From positions 27,025-91,024 of the forward strand of contig JAAYQU010000021.1 in the NCBI GenBank assembly GCA_012519055.1: a stretch of DNA of 64,000 nucleotides, written 5' to 3'. The notes beneath the pieces are model-generated. The model ran no database searches and was not told the origin of the DNA. It was given only the letters and a program-made list of their open reading frames with translations. Source of the stretch: Bacteroidales bacterium (lineage in GTDB: Bacteria; Bacteroidota; Bacteroidia; Bacteroidales; Salinivirgaceae). The position numbers were made by a program, and so were the translations under genes. Positions 43,715-52,223 of this stretch are shown in pieces; position 1 is the first letter of the stretch; each line of letters opens with the position of its first letter.

Positions 43715-45907
43715 ATGATTATAAGAAAATTATCTATTTTGCTGTGTATTAGTGCAATAGCTGCTACTTTTACATATGCTCAAAAGCAAAACATTACTCT
43801 TTCCGATATTTTTAAAGATAGAACATTTGGCGCAAAGTCGGTTTACGGTTTGCAGTCAATGAACGATGGGCAACACTACACAACCTTGGAAAAGGGTGTA
43901 CTTGTTAAATATAACTACAAAACAGGCAAAGCTGTTGACACTTTAGTTAAAGCAGAACAGTTTGATAATGAGAAGATTACAAGGCTCAGCAACTATCAGT
44001 TTTCAGAAGACGAAACGCGCATTATTTTTCATATAAATGCCGATTATATTTATAGAAGGTCATTTATCGCAGACTTTTTTGTTTGGGATTTGAAAGAGAA
44101 AAAGCTTTACCCTGTATCCGAGCAGGGAGGCGAGCGTTTAGCCACACTCTCTCCCGATGGCAAAAAAGTCGCCTTTATTCGCGATAACAATCTGTTTATA
44201 AGCGATTTAAACGGAACAATTACACCCATTACAACAGATGGTAAGGATAACCACATTATTAACGGTGCACCCGACTGGGTTTACGAAGAGGAATTTGGTT
44301 ATAATCAGGCTTTTGAGTGGTCGCCCGATGGCAAAAAAATTGCATGGTGCAGATTTGACGAGAGCCATGTAAAAGAGTTTAACTTGCTTAAATATAAGGG
44401 GTTATCTCCTGAGTTAGAAGAGAATGTGCTATATCCGGAAGTATATTCGTTCAAATATCCCAAGGCAGGCGAGGATAACTCTGTAATTTCAGTTTTCATA
44501 TACGATTTAAGTTCAAAAGAGAAAGTTACTGTTGATATCGGAACTGAAACCGATATATATATCCCTCGAATCTACTGGTCAAAACGAGCTAATACGCTTT
44601 CAATCATTCGTTTAAACAGACTGCAAAATCAAATGGAGATACTCTTTGCTGACGGAAACACAGGTAAAAGCGAAGTAATTTACAGCGAAACAAATAAATA
44701 TTTTATTGATATTCCGCCATATAGTGACCTCTGTTTTGTCGATGCCGATAATTTTATAATTTTCAGTGAGCGTGATGGTTATAATCATCTATATCTGTAC
44801 AATATCAACGCAAAGGAGCTAAAACAGATTACAAAAGGTAATTTTGATGTAACAAACTTTTATGGCTTCGACGCTAAAACGAAAACTCTCTATTATCAAT
44901 CTACAGAAGAGGGTTCAATCTATCGCTCGAACTATTCGATTGACTTAGCCGGCAAGAAAAAAATCAAACGTTCGTCGCAACTTGGTAGCAATACTGCAAA
45001 TTTTAGCAAAGGTTTTAACTACTATATTAACTACTTTTCAAACTCTCAAACTCCGCCGTATATTACACTTCACGATAGTAAAGACAAGGTTGTAAGAGTT
45101 TTAGAAGATAACAAGGAGTTAGTTGAAAAAATTAAGGATTATAATTTTCAGCAAAAAGAGTTTTTTACATTCAAAACATCTGAAGATGTGGAGCTTAATG
45201 CATGGATTGTAAAGCCTGTCGATTTCTCTCCAAACAACAAATATCCCGTGCTGATAACACAATATTCAGGACCTAACTCACAAAGTGTTTTAGATCGCTG
45301 GGGTGTTAATTGGGAGCAGGTTTTAGCAACCGAAGGCATTATTACTGTAAGTGTTGACCCTCGCGGAACGGGTGGAAAAGGAGAGGAGTTTAGAAAAGTA
45401 ACATACTTACAATTAGGCAAATACGAAACCATTGACCAGATTGAAGCGGCAAAATATTTGGGAACGTTGCCCTATGTTAATCCCGAAAAAATTGCTATCT
45501 GGGGTTGGAGCTACGGTGGATTTATGGCTCTGAACTGCATAACGCAAGGTGCAGACCAGTTTGCTGCGGCTATTGCTGTTGCTCCGGTAACAAATTGGCG
45601 ATACTACGATAATATTTATACCGAAAGATTTATGCGTACACCGCAGGAAAATGCTGAAAACTATGATAATAACAGTCCTATCAATCACGTTGACAAACTT
45701 AAAGGGAAGGTATTGATAATTTCAGGAACTCACGACGATAATGTTCATCCTCAGAACACTTACGAGTTTGTAGAGGCATTGGTGCAAGCAGATAAACAGT
45801 TCGAAATGATGTTATATACTAACAGAAATCATGATATATATGGGGGAAATACCAGAATGCACTTATTCACTAAAAAGTTTAACTTTTTAATTGAAAACCT
45901 CAAATAG
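43715..45907 (+). CDS. Dipeptidyl-peptidase IV (S9B)
   Basis: 730 aa. The signal peptide MIIRKLSILLCISAIAATFT puts it in the periplasm or at the surface. The N-terminal beta-propeller (DPPIV_N, with the conserved PDWVYEEEFGYNQAFEWSPD carrying the Glu pair that binds the peptide N-terminus) is followed by the alpha/beta-hydrolase domain. The triad is Ser in IWGWSYGGFMALN, Asp in ISGTHDDNVHPQNT and His in LYTNRNHDIYGGNT. It removes X-Pro or X-Ala dipeptides. pepD follows after 53 bp, so the pair may form a peptide-utilisation unit. Confidence 0.95.
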   Translation: MIIRKLSILLCISAIAATFTYAQKQNITLSDIFKDRTFGAKSVYGLQSMNDGQHYTTLEKGVLVKYNYKTGKAVDTLVKAEQFDNEKITRLSNYQFSEDETRIIFHINADYIYRRSFIADFFVWDLKEKKLYPVSEQGGERLATLSPDGKKVAFIRDNNLFISDLNGTITPITTDGKDNHIINGAPDWVYEEEFGYNQAFEWSPDGKKIAWCRFDESHVKEFNLLKYKGLSPELEENVLYPEVYSFKYPKAGEDNSVISVFIYDLSSKEKVTVDIGTETDIYIPRIYWSKRANTLSIIRLNRLQNQMEILFADGNTGKSEVIYSETNKYFIDIPPYSDLCFVDADNFIIFSERDGYNHLYLYNINAKELKQITKGNFDVTNFYGFDAKTKTLYYQSTEEGSIYRSNYSIDLAGKKKIKRSSQLGSNTANFSKGFNYYINYFSNSQTPPYITLHDSKDKVVRVLEDNKELVEKIKDYNFQQKEFFTFKTSEDVELNAWIVKPVDFSPNNKYPVLITQYSGPNSQSVLDRWGVNWEQVLATEGIITVSVDPRGTGGKGEEFRKVTYLQLGKYETIDQIEAAKYLGTLPYVNPEKIAIWGWSYGGFMALNCITQGADQFAAAIAVAPVTNWRYYDNIYTERFMRTPQENAENYDNNSPINHVDKLKGKVLIISGTHDDNVHPQNTYEFVEALVQADKQFEMMLYTNRNHDIYGGNTRMHLFTKKFNFLIENLK

Positions 45908-45960
45908 AAAAACTAACTTTGTTAAATCAAAAATAAACAGTAATCTAAAAATATATAATT

Positions 45961-47427
45961 ATGAGCGAAGAAATAAGAAAACTAAAACCGGTAGAGGTTT
46001 GGGAGAATTTTTATCAATTAACACAAATCCCACGTCCTTCAAAAAAAGAGGAGAAGATAATCAAGTACATGAAAAAGTTTGGCGAAGATTTGGGATTGGA
46101 AACCATTGTTGATAAGGTAGGAAACGTCATAATACGCAAGCCTGCAACTCCCGGAATGGAAAACCGCAAAGGGGTTATTTTGCAAAGCCACTTGGATATG
46201 GTTCCGCAAGCAAACAGCAATATTAAGCACGATTTTGCAAAAGACCCAATTGACGCATATGTCGATGGCGAATGGGTAACAGCTCGCGATACCACATTAG
46301 GAGCCGACAACGGAATTGGCGTAGCCGTTACTATGGGCATTTTGCAAACGAAAAATATTCAACACGGACCAATTGAAGCACTTTTTACCATTGACGAAGA
46401 GACAGGAATGACAGGAGCTTTTGGATTAAAACCCGGTATGCTAAAAGGCGATATTTTAATTAACCTCGATTCGGAAGATGAAGGGGAACTTTATGTTGGC
46501 TGTGCAGGAGGCGAAGACGCAAACGTTGTTTTCAAAGTTAAGTTAGACGCAGTTCCAAGCAACCACGAAGCTATCGCGTTAGAAGTAAAAGGATTAAAGG
46601 GCGGTCACAGTGGTATGGATATCGTTCTAGGTAGAGGAAATGCAAACAAACTTCTATTTAGAATTTTAAGACAACTTGCTGATAATCACTCAATACGCAT
46701 AGCAAACATCAATAGTGGAAGTTTAAGAAATGCTATTCCTCGTGAAGGTTTTGTTACATTCTACGCTCCGAAAGGAACTAAGGATGCCATTTCAAAAGAG
46801 GTTAAAGAGTATGAGAAAATTGTTAAAAGCGAGCTATCCGGTACTGAGCCGGATTTGTCAATCAGCATAGCAAAAGCCAAAAAATTTGATTCGGTTATCG
46901 ATAAAAAATCGCAAAATCGCATAATAAATGCGGTATTAGCTTGTCCCAACGGCGTTTTACGTATGAGCGACAGCATGCCCGGATTGGTCGAAACATCTAT
47001 CAATCTTGCAGTTGTGAAGTCAGATAAAGATAAAGTTCATGTACAATGTCTAATGCGCAGTTCCGTTGACACGGCTCGTAAAGCATTGGCAATGAAAGTA
47101 AAAGCCGTATTTGACCTTGCAGGTGCCAAAACTAAATTTGAAGGTGGATACCCAGGCTGGAAACCCAATATGAACTCTCCGATTTTAAAACTAATGCAGG
47201 AGACCTATAAAAAAATGTATGGCAAAACACCAGAAATAAAAGCCATACACGCAGGTTTAGAGTGCGGATTGTTGGGCGGAGTTTATCCCAATTGGGATAT
47301 GATTTCATGTGGTCCAACCATTCGTTTCCCTCACTCTCCGGACGAAAAAGTAAAAATTGACACAGTTAAGAAGTTTTGGGATTTCTTATTGGAGACCCTT
47401 AAAAACGTACCCGCGAAAGGTAATTAG
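45961..47427 (+). CDS. pepD: Aminoacyl-histidine dipeptidase / cytosolic non-specific dipeptidase (M20)
   Basis: 488 aa, the typical size, without a signal peptide. M20 metal ligands: His/Asp in GVILQSHLDMVPQ, Asp in GADNGIGVAVTMGI, Glu in FTIDEETGMTGAFG, and LINLDSEDEGELYVGCAGGE. The lid-domain marker is VKGLKGGHSGMDIVLGRGNA. The C-terminal HAGLECGLLGGVYPNWDMIS carries the last ligand. It hydrolyses dipeptides taken up or produced by outer peptidases such as DPP IV, encoded just upstream. The unit ends at the hairpin at 47473-47507. Confidence 0.96.
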   Translation: MSEEIRKLKPVEVWENFYQLTQIPRPSKKEEKIIKYMKKFGEDLGLETIVDKVGNVIIRKPATPGMENRKGVILQSHLDMVPQANSNIKHDFAKDPIDAYVDGEWVTARDTTLGADNGIGVAVTMGILQTKNIQHGPIEALFTIDEETGMTGAFGLKPGMLKGDILINLDSEDEGELYVGCAGGEDANVVFKVKLDAVPSNHEAIALEVKGLKGGHSGMDIVLGRGNANKLLFRILRQLADNHSIRIANINSGSLRNAIPREGFVTFYAPKGTKDAISKEVKEYEKIVKSELSGTEPDLSISIAKAKKFDSVIDKKSQNRIINAVLACPNGVLRMSDSMPGLVETSINLAVVKSDKDKVHVQCLMRSSVDTARKALAMKVKAVFDLAGAKTKFEGGYPGWKPNMNSPILKLMQETYKKMYGKTPEIKAIHAGLECGLLGGVYPNWDMISCGPTIRFPHSPDEKVKIDTVKKFWDFLLETLKNVPAKGN

Positions 47428-47472
47428 CAATTAGCAATGTGCAATTAGTAATTAACAATTAACAATTATAGG

Positions 47473-47507
47473 AAGGGTGGCTTTTACAGTCGCCCTTTTC
47501 TGTTTTT
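47473..47507 (+). terminator. Terminator of dpp4-pepD
   Basis: AAGGGTGGC (47473-47481) pairs with GTCGCCCTT (47489-47497), including G-U pairs, and is followed by a T-rich tract (TTCTGTTTTT). Confidence 0.72.
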
Positions 47508-47519
47508 AAATGGCGGTTC

Positions 47520-47870
47520 GATTATACAATTCGAGATTTCTACTACGTTGCTCGTTTTGGTTTCGTTCATTTCTAAACAGGTAACTTAGAAATGACCATT
47601 GCAACACGAATCATGTCGAAATGAGCAAAGTACTTTTCGAGGAAAAATATCAATAGCAATGCCTTTTAAAGCGTTGAAAATCAATAAAATAAAATTGGCT
47701 TTAGCCGAAAATTATTAAATATTTTAGAATCCGAAAAGGTATATTTGGGCTAAAGCCCATAAACCAATCTATTCCACGACCTGAAAGTCGTGGCAATTGA
47801 AAGGAAATCAGATAATTAATTGTTCATTAGTCAACCACAATGCTGTCTCTGGCGACCACAATGATCGCCT
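47520..47870. repeat. Cluster of intergenic repeats
   Basis: In order: CATTTCTAAACAGG...TTAGAAATG (about 47569-47595), a small inverted repeat in a GAGATTTCT...CGAAATGA-type context; a hairpin pair similar to those near 39815 and 42610 (GCCTTTTAAAGCG at about 47661; GGCTTTAGCC at about 47697; TTTGGGCTAAAGCCCATAAA at about 47747; CACGACCTGAAAGTCGTGG at about 47776); and CTGGCGACCACAATGATCGCC at about 47849. No gene is seen in 47508-47905. Confidence 0.6.
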
Positions 47871-47905
47871 CTACTTTCTACTTTTAACTTTTACCTTTTA
47901 ACTCA

Positions 47906-49126
47906 CTATATTTGTATGCCCAGAAGCGTAGCATCATCAATTTGTGGTCTATCGCCTTTCCACTTGTTAAATTGTTCAATAAATGCTATCTGCTGTTTGT
48001 GAACATTTAGTTCGGCAACATTGAGAATGATTTCTTTAAAACGTGCATAACCAAATCTCTTTTCATCTTTACCACCAAGTTGGTCGGTATAGCCATCTGT
48101 AAACATGTAAATTGTGTCAGATTGTTCTATTTTCAAAGATTGTGAGCGGAATGTTTTACAATCTGTGCTTCCGTTTAGCGAGCACTTTTCTGGTTCTAAC
48201 TCTAAAATTTTTTGTTTGTTTACAACAAATACAGGCAAATTGGCACCTGAATATCTCAAGGTCATTGTTTCAAAATTTATCGTAATCATTGAAATATCCA
48301 TTCCGAGCTGTCCCTGAAAGCGGTCGTCGGTACTTGTAAATGCCTGTTTGATTTTTTGGCTCAGAAGTGTAAGGAATCTGCCTGGGTCGGGGTCTTGCAT
48401 TGAATTAACAATTTCGTTCAGATATGTGATACCCATAATAGAAATTAGCCCTGCAGGAGCTCCGTGTCCGGTACAGTCAGCCACAACCACACAATATTCG
48501 TTGTAGCGTTGTGCGAACCAATAAAAATCACCTGATATATTTTCGCATGGCTGGAAAAGCAAAAAACAGCTATCAAACTTGAGTTTTAAAAGCTTCTCTT
48601 GCGGAAGTAGTGCTTTTTGAATTATTCCAGCTAATTCGTTACTATCATTAATCCTAACGTTTTGTTCATTAATCTGTATGTTCTTCTCAATCAACGCAGA
48701 CTCTAAACGTTCTGTAGCTTTCAGACGTTTGACTAAAATTCTTAACAGATTATTAGAAAACGGGAGACTCTGTTGCAGCAGATTGTTGAAAACATCAGAA
48801 GGTAGAACAAGAATTTCACAATTCGTTTTTGCGATAGCAGTTCCGTTATGTGGGCGATTTTCAATCAAAGAGTATTCCCCAAAATAATTACCGGAACCTA
48901 ATTCAATTGATTTTAGCTCGTGTATTTCTATTTTAACGACTCCAGAAAGTATAATGAAAAAAGCAGTAGAGATATCGTTTGCTTCGTAAATTGCGCTACC
49001 TGCTTTGTACGGTATAATGTGTGAAGCACGAATAATTTGCTCAAGTTGAAAACCATGAGTTCCCTCAAAAATTGGAAAAGTTGAAAGCTTTTTTTGTAGC
49101 TTTTCTATGTCCACTCTGTTTTGCAT
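47906..49126 (-). CDS. cNMP-binding domain + SpoIIE/RsbU-type PP2C phosphatase
   Basis: 406 aa. Residues ~15-130 are a cyclic-nucleotide-binding-like domain (FFIILSGVVKIEIHELKSIE, LGSGNYFGEYSLIENRPHNG). A helical linker (~135-170, rich in E/N/I) leads to a SpoIIE phosphatase domain: FQPCENISGDFYWFAQR, VVADCTGHGAPAGLISIMGI (metal-binding Asp) and MFTDGYTDQLGGKDEKRFGY, with final DDATLL. It probably dephosphorylates an anti-sigma-factor antagonist (STAS protein) in response to a bound ligand. No RsbW/STAS gene is near. A -7 element lies only 5 bp before the ATG, so the mRNA may be leaderless or the GTG at 49114 may be used. Confidence 0.9.
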   Translation of the reverse strand: MQNRVDIEKLQKKLSTFPIFEGTHGFQLEQIIRASHIIPYKAGSAIYEANDISTAFFIILSGVVKIEIHELKSIELGSGNYFGEYSLIENRPHNGTAIAKTNCEILVLPSDVFNNLLQQSLPFSNNLLRILVKRLKATERLESALIEKNIQINEQNVRINDSNELAGIIQKALLPQEKLLKLKFDSCFLLFQPCENISGDFYWFAQRYNEYCVVVADCTGHGAPAGLISIMGITYLNEIVNSMQDPDPGRFLTLLSQKIKQAFTSTDDRFQGQLGMDISMITINFETMTLRYSGANLPVFVVNKQKILELEPEKCSLNGSTDCKTFRSQSLKIEQSDTIYMFTDGYTDQLGGKDEKRFGYARFKEIILNVAELNVHKQQIAFIEQFNKWKGDRPQIDDATLLGIQI

Positions 49127-49130
49127 TTTG

Positions 49131-49138
49131 CAAAGTTA
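49131..49138 (-). promoter_or_regulatory. -7 element (TAACTTTG) immediately before the SpoIIE-type phosphatase gene
   Basis: On the minus strand TAACTTTG ends 5 bp before the ATG at 49126. Transcription would start at or near the ATG itself, implying a leaderless message or use of the GTG at 49114. Confidence 0.42.
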
Positions 49139-49318
49139 AGATAAATTTTAACTAGGATTATTGTCTTTGTGTCGTATAATTTTGTGACATTTGCACAACA
49201 GACTTGTCACTTAAAATGCAAGTACAAAAGTAATTATATTTGGCGACTATTATGAAATTATTTACACTTTTTGATAACGGCTTGTTAAACATTTATTGTG
49301 CAAATGCTCTCTAAAAGT

Positions 49319-49326
49319 TAAATTTG
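49319..49326 (+). promoter_or_regulatory. -7 promoter element for queE
   Basis: TAAATTTG matches TAnnTTTG; a TTG at 49296-49298 lies 20 bp upstream as a possible -33 element. Confidence 0.42.
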
Positions 49327-49401
49327 TCTTGGTGTAGATAGTATAGTTAAGATTTCAAAAAAAATAATTACATCAACAATTTTTGTTAGTTACAGACAAT
49401 T

Positions 49402-50049
49402 ATGAGTAAAGATTTATATCAAAAGATAGACGAAAAAGACATTGATACAGGCAGTTATTTACCCATTGTTGAGGAGTTTTACAGCATTCAGGGCGAGGGG
49501 TTTCATGCGGGTAAACCATCTTATTTTATCAGAGTTGGCGGGTGCGATATTGCTTGTCATTTTTGTGACACCAAACTTTCATGGAATAAAAATTTTCATA
49601 CAAAGATTTCAGTTAAAGACATTGTTAAAAAAGTAACCGAAACAGCTGCCAGAAACGTCGTTGTTACAGGCGGAGAACCAACAATGTATAATCTAGAACA
49701 GCTTACTGCAGAGATAAATAAAAACAGTATAGAATCGTTTTTAGAGACCAGTGGTGCTTACCCAATTACTGGACAATGGGATTGGATATGCCTGTCACCA
49801 AAGCAACAAAAACCCCCTTTATTGGAAAATTTACCATTAGCTAATGAGCTAAAGGTTGTTATTTCAACTGAAAGAGATTTCCAATGGGCAGAAAAATGGC
49901 GTAAACATGTCAATAGAAATTGTAAACTCTTTTTGCAACCTGAATTTTCCTGTTTCGAAAATATAATCGATAAAATAGTAGAATACACAAAGGAAAATCC
50001 GTATTGGAATATTTCTCTACAGATCCACAAGTTTATGGGAATACCATAG
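49402..50049 (+). CDS. queE: 7-carboxy-7-deazaguanine synthase
   Basis: 215 aa. A radical-SAM enzyme of the queuosine/7-deazaguanine pathway that converts 6-carboxy-tetrahydropterin to 7-carboxy-7-deazaguanine. The cluster motif CDIACHFCDTKLSWN has the CxxxCxxC spacing, preceded by FYSIQGEGFHAGKPSYFIRV and followed by VVTGGEPTMYNLE and a C-terminal LQPEF and QIHKFMGIP. No queC, queD or queF is in the window, so the pathway is scattered. The next gene starts within ~100 bp but looks functionally separate. Confidence 0.94.
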   Translation: MSKDLYQKIDEKDIDTGSYLPIVEEFYSIQGEGFHAGKPSYFIRVGGCDIACHFCDTKLSWNKNFHTKISVKDIVKKVTETAARNVVVTGGEPTMYNLEQLTAEINKNSIESFLETSGAYPITGQWDWICLSPKQQKPPLLENLPLANELKVVISTERDFQWAEKWRKHVNRNCKLFLQPEFSCFENIIDKIVEYTKENPYWNISLQIHKFMGIP

Positions 50050-50151
50050 GTATTTGTTTGTAAATCACAAACTTTATGCTATAAATCATTGTTATCGTGA
50101 AAATTGTTACTAATTTTATGCGATTATTTGAAAGAGCATATCAAAATCAAA

Positions 50152-52080
50152 ATGGCTTTAAAACCGAGATATCTTTTATTACTGCTATTCTTTATATCTA
50201 TCCGCCTATACTCTGTGTCTCAAGAGGTAATCACACGCTCTTGGAGAGCAGGGCAGGCTTTCAAACAGGCAAAAGAACATTATAATTTACGAGTGTATAA
50301 CCTTGCAATAGAAAGCCTACAAGAAGCCATATACAGAGATCCGGAATTTATTGATGCGCATTTTTTGTTGGCTCAAATATACTACGAAATTGATAGTGCC
50401 AACCTGTTAGTTGAGCAATTAAACAGAGCCCTTTCAATTGATCCTGAATATTTTCCACCTGCATATATTAATAGGGCAGAGGGATATATACGTCTCGGAA
50501 AATATGATGAATCACTAGAGGATATTATCTTTTTTGAAAAAAAATATGGTGTTGAATATGAAAGATTTAAGCCGTATGTTGATTTGATAAAGAGTAAAGC
50601 CGAATTTGCCGTAGAAGCATTAAAAAACCCAGTTTCCATTGATTTGAAATCGCTACCGTCAAATATTAATACATATAGAGATGAATATTGGCCCTCGTTC
50701 ACAGTCGATAATAAACAGTTTTTTTATACACTTAAAGTAGAGATGGGCTATAATAGATTTAATGAAGAGATATGGACTTGTGATTTAACTGATGGCATAT
50801 ATAATGATCCAAAACCTGTTGGTTACCCAGTAAATACTGAATTTAATGAGGGTGCTTCATTTGTAAGCCCAGACGGAAGATATATACTATTTACAGGTTG
50901 TAACAGGAATGATGGATTTGGAAGTTGTGATATTTATATGACTGTACTTAATGACGGAGAATGGCTAAAACCAAAAAACCTTGGACCTGTAGTCAATAGC
51001 CGTCATTGGGAGTCCCGACCAGTTATAAGCTCCGATGGAACACAGCTATATTTTGCAAGTAATCGTCCTGGAGGATTTGGAAAATCAGATATTTACAGAT
51101 GCGATCTCAAAGGATATGATAAAGATGGTTTTCCTGTTTGGGGAAAACCTGTAAACCTTGGTCCAAACATAAATACCGAAGGTGATGAAATGTCGCCATT
51201 TATTCATCCCGACAACGTAACACTCTATTTTTCATCGAACTATTATCCAGGCATGGGAAGGTTTGATCTATACAAATCCGAGTTTGTTGAAGGGAAGTGG
51301 ACAAAACCTGTTAATTTAGGATACCCTATAAATACCCACGGTGACGAAATAGGAATATTTGTGCAGGCAGACGGCAAAACCGCTTTTATCGATAAAGAAG
51401 TTGGCGATAGAAGGCAGCAAGATATTTTTTATTTCGAATTGCCCGAGCCAGCACAGGCAGGAATGGTAACGTATGTTAAAGGCAAGGTAATCGATAAGGA
51501 AACCAAAAAGGCTTTGTCAGCGGTTATTGATATGAATGATTTTGATTTGCCAGATTCTATACTTACGGTTACATCTAATTCTAATGGTGAGTTTTTAATA
51601 GCGTTAGTTGCCGGTAAAAAATATGGTTTAACGGTCGATAGAGAATCATATATGTTTTATTCAGGTCACTTTGTGGTAGAGAAAAAAGATATCGAAGCAT
51701 ATGAGATTTTAGTTGAACTTGAGCCAATAAAGATTGGAAGCAAAACCATATTGAATAATGTTTTTTATAAGACTGACAGTTACGAGTTATCTCCAGTGTC
51801 AAAAACAGAACTCAATAAGGTAGTTAGGCTGTTGAAACAAAATCCGACAGTAAAGGTCGAAATTAGCGGTCATACAGATAATGTGGGAACTGAAGTTTAC
51901 AATCAAAAACTATCTGAGAACCGAGCCAAAAGCGTATATCAATATATCAGCGAAGCAGGTATTTCGGAAGACAGACTATCATTTAAAGGGTATGGGCAAA
52001 AAAGAAATATTGCATCAAACGCTGATGAGCATGGTAGGGCAAAAAACAGAAGAACCGAAATAGAAATTGTAGAAAAATAG
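50152..52080 (+). CDS. TPR-PD40-CRD-OmpA protein, PorE-like architecture
   Basis: 642 aa from the ATG at 50152, which starts a signal peptide (MALKPRYLLLLLFFISIRLY); the ATG at 50104 is less likely. Order of domains: TPR repeats (~25-150, QAFKQAKEHYNLRVYNLAIE), a PD40/WD40-like propeller (~170-425, with blades such as GASFVSPDGRYILFTGCN and RPVISSDGTQLYFASNRPGG), a carboxypeptidase-regulatory-like beta domain (~440-530, VKGKVIDKETKKALSAVIDM), and a C-terminal OmpA peptidoglycan-binding domain (VKVEISGHTDNVGTEVYNQK, LSENRAKSVYQYI). This is the order in PorE of the type IX secretion system, though many Bacteroidota paralogues share it. PorE is a lipoprotein; here no lipobox is seen, so an assignment to T9SS is tentative. 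Confidence 0.85.
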   Translation: MALKPRYLLLLLFFISIRLYSVSQEVITRSWRAGQAFKQAKEHYNLRVYNLAIESLQEAIYRDPEFIDAHFLLAQIYYEIDSANLLVEQLNRALSIDPEYFPPAYINRAEGYIRLGKYDESLEDIIFFEKKYGVEYERFKPYVDLIKSKAEFAVEALKNPVSIDLKSLPSNINTYRDEYWPSFTVDNKQFFYTLKVEMGYNRFNEEIWTCDLTDGIYNDPKPVGYPVNTEFNEGASFVSPDGRYILFTGCNRNDGFGSCDIYMTVLNDGEWLKPKNLGPVVNSRHWESRPVISSDGTQLYFASNRPGGFGKSDIYRCDLKGYDKDGFPVWGKPVNLGPNINTEGDEMSPFIHPDNVTLYFSSNYYPGMGRFDLYKSEFVEGKWTKPVNLGYPINTHGDEIGIFVQADGKTAFIDKEVGDRRQQDIFYFELPEPAQAGMVTYVKGKVIDKETKKALSAVIDMNDFDLPDSILTVTSNSNGEFLIALVAGKKYGLTVDRESYMFYSGHFVVEKKDIEAYEILVELEPIKIGSKTILNNVFYKTDSYELSPVSKTELNKVVRLLKQNPTVKVEISGHTDNVGTEVYNQKLSENRAKSVYQYISEAGISEDRLSFKGYGQKRNIASNADEHGRAKNRRTEIEIVEK

Positions 52081-52223
52081 AGATATTAATTAAACATATT
52101 AGTTTTAAACTTGTTAAATTACAATTAGGTACTGATAAATTTGAAACAAATACCCACAACCAAAATTTACATAAAATGGAAAGTTAGTTCCATATGACCT
52201 TAAACTGAATAATTTATAAACGT

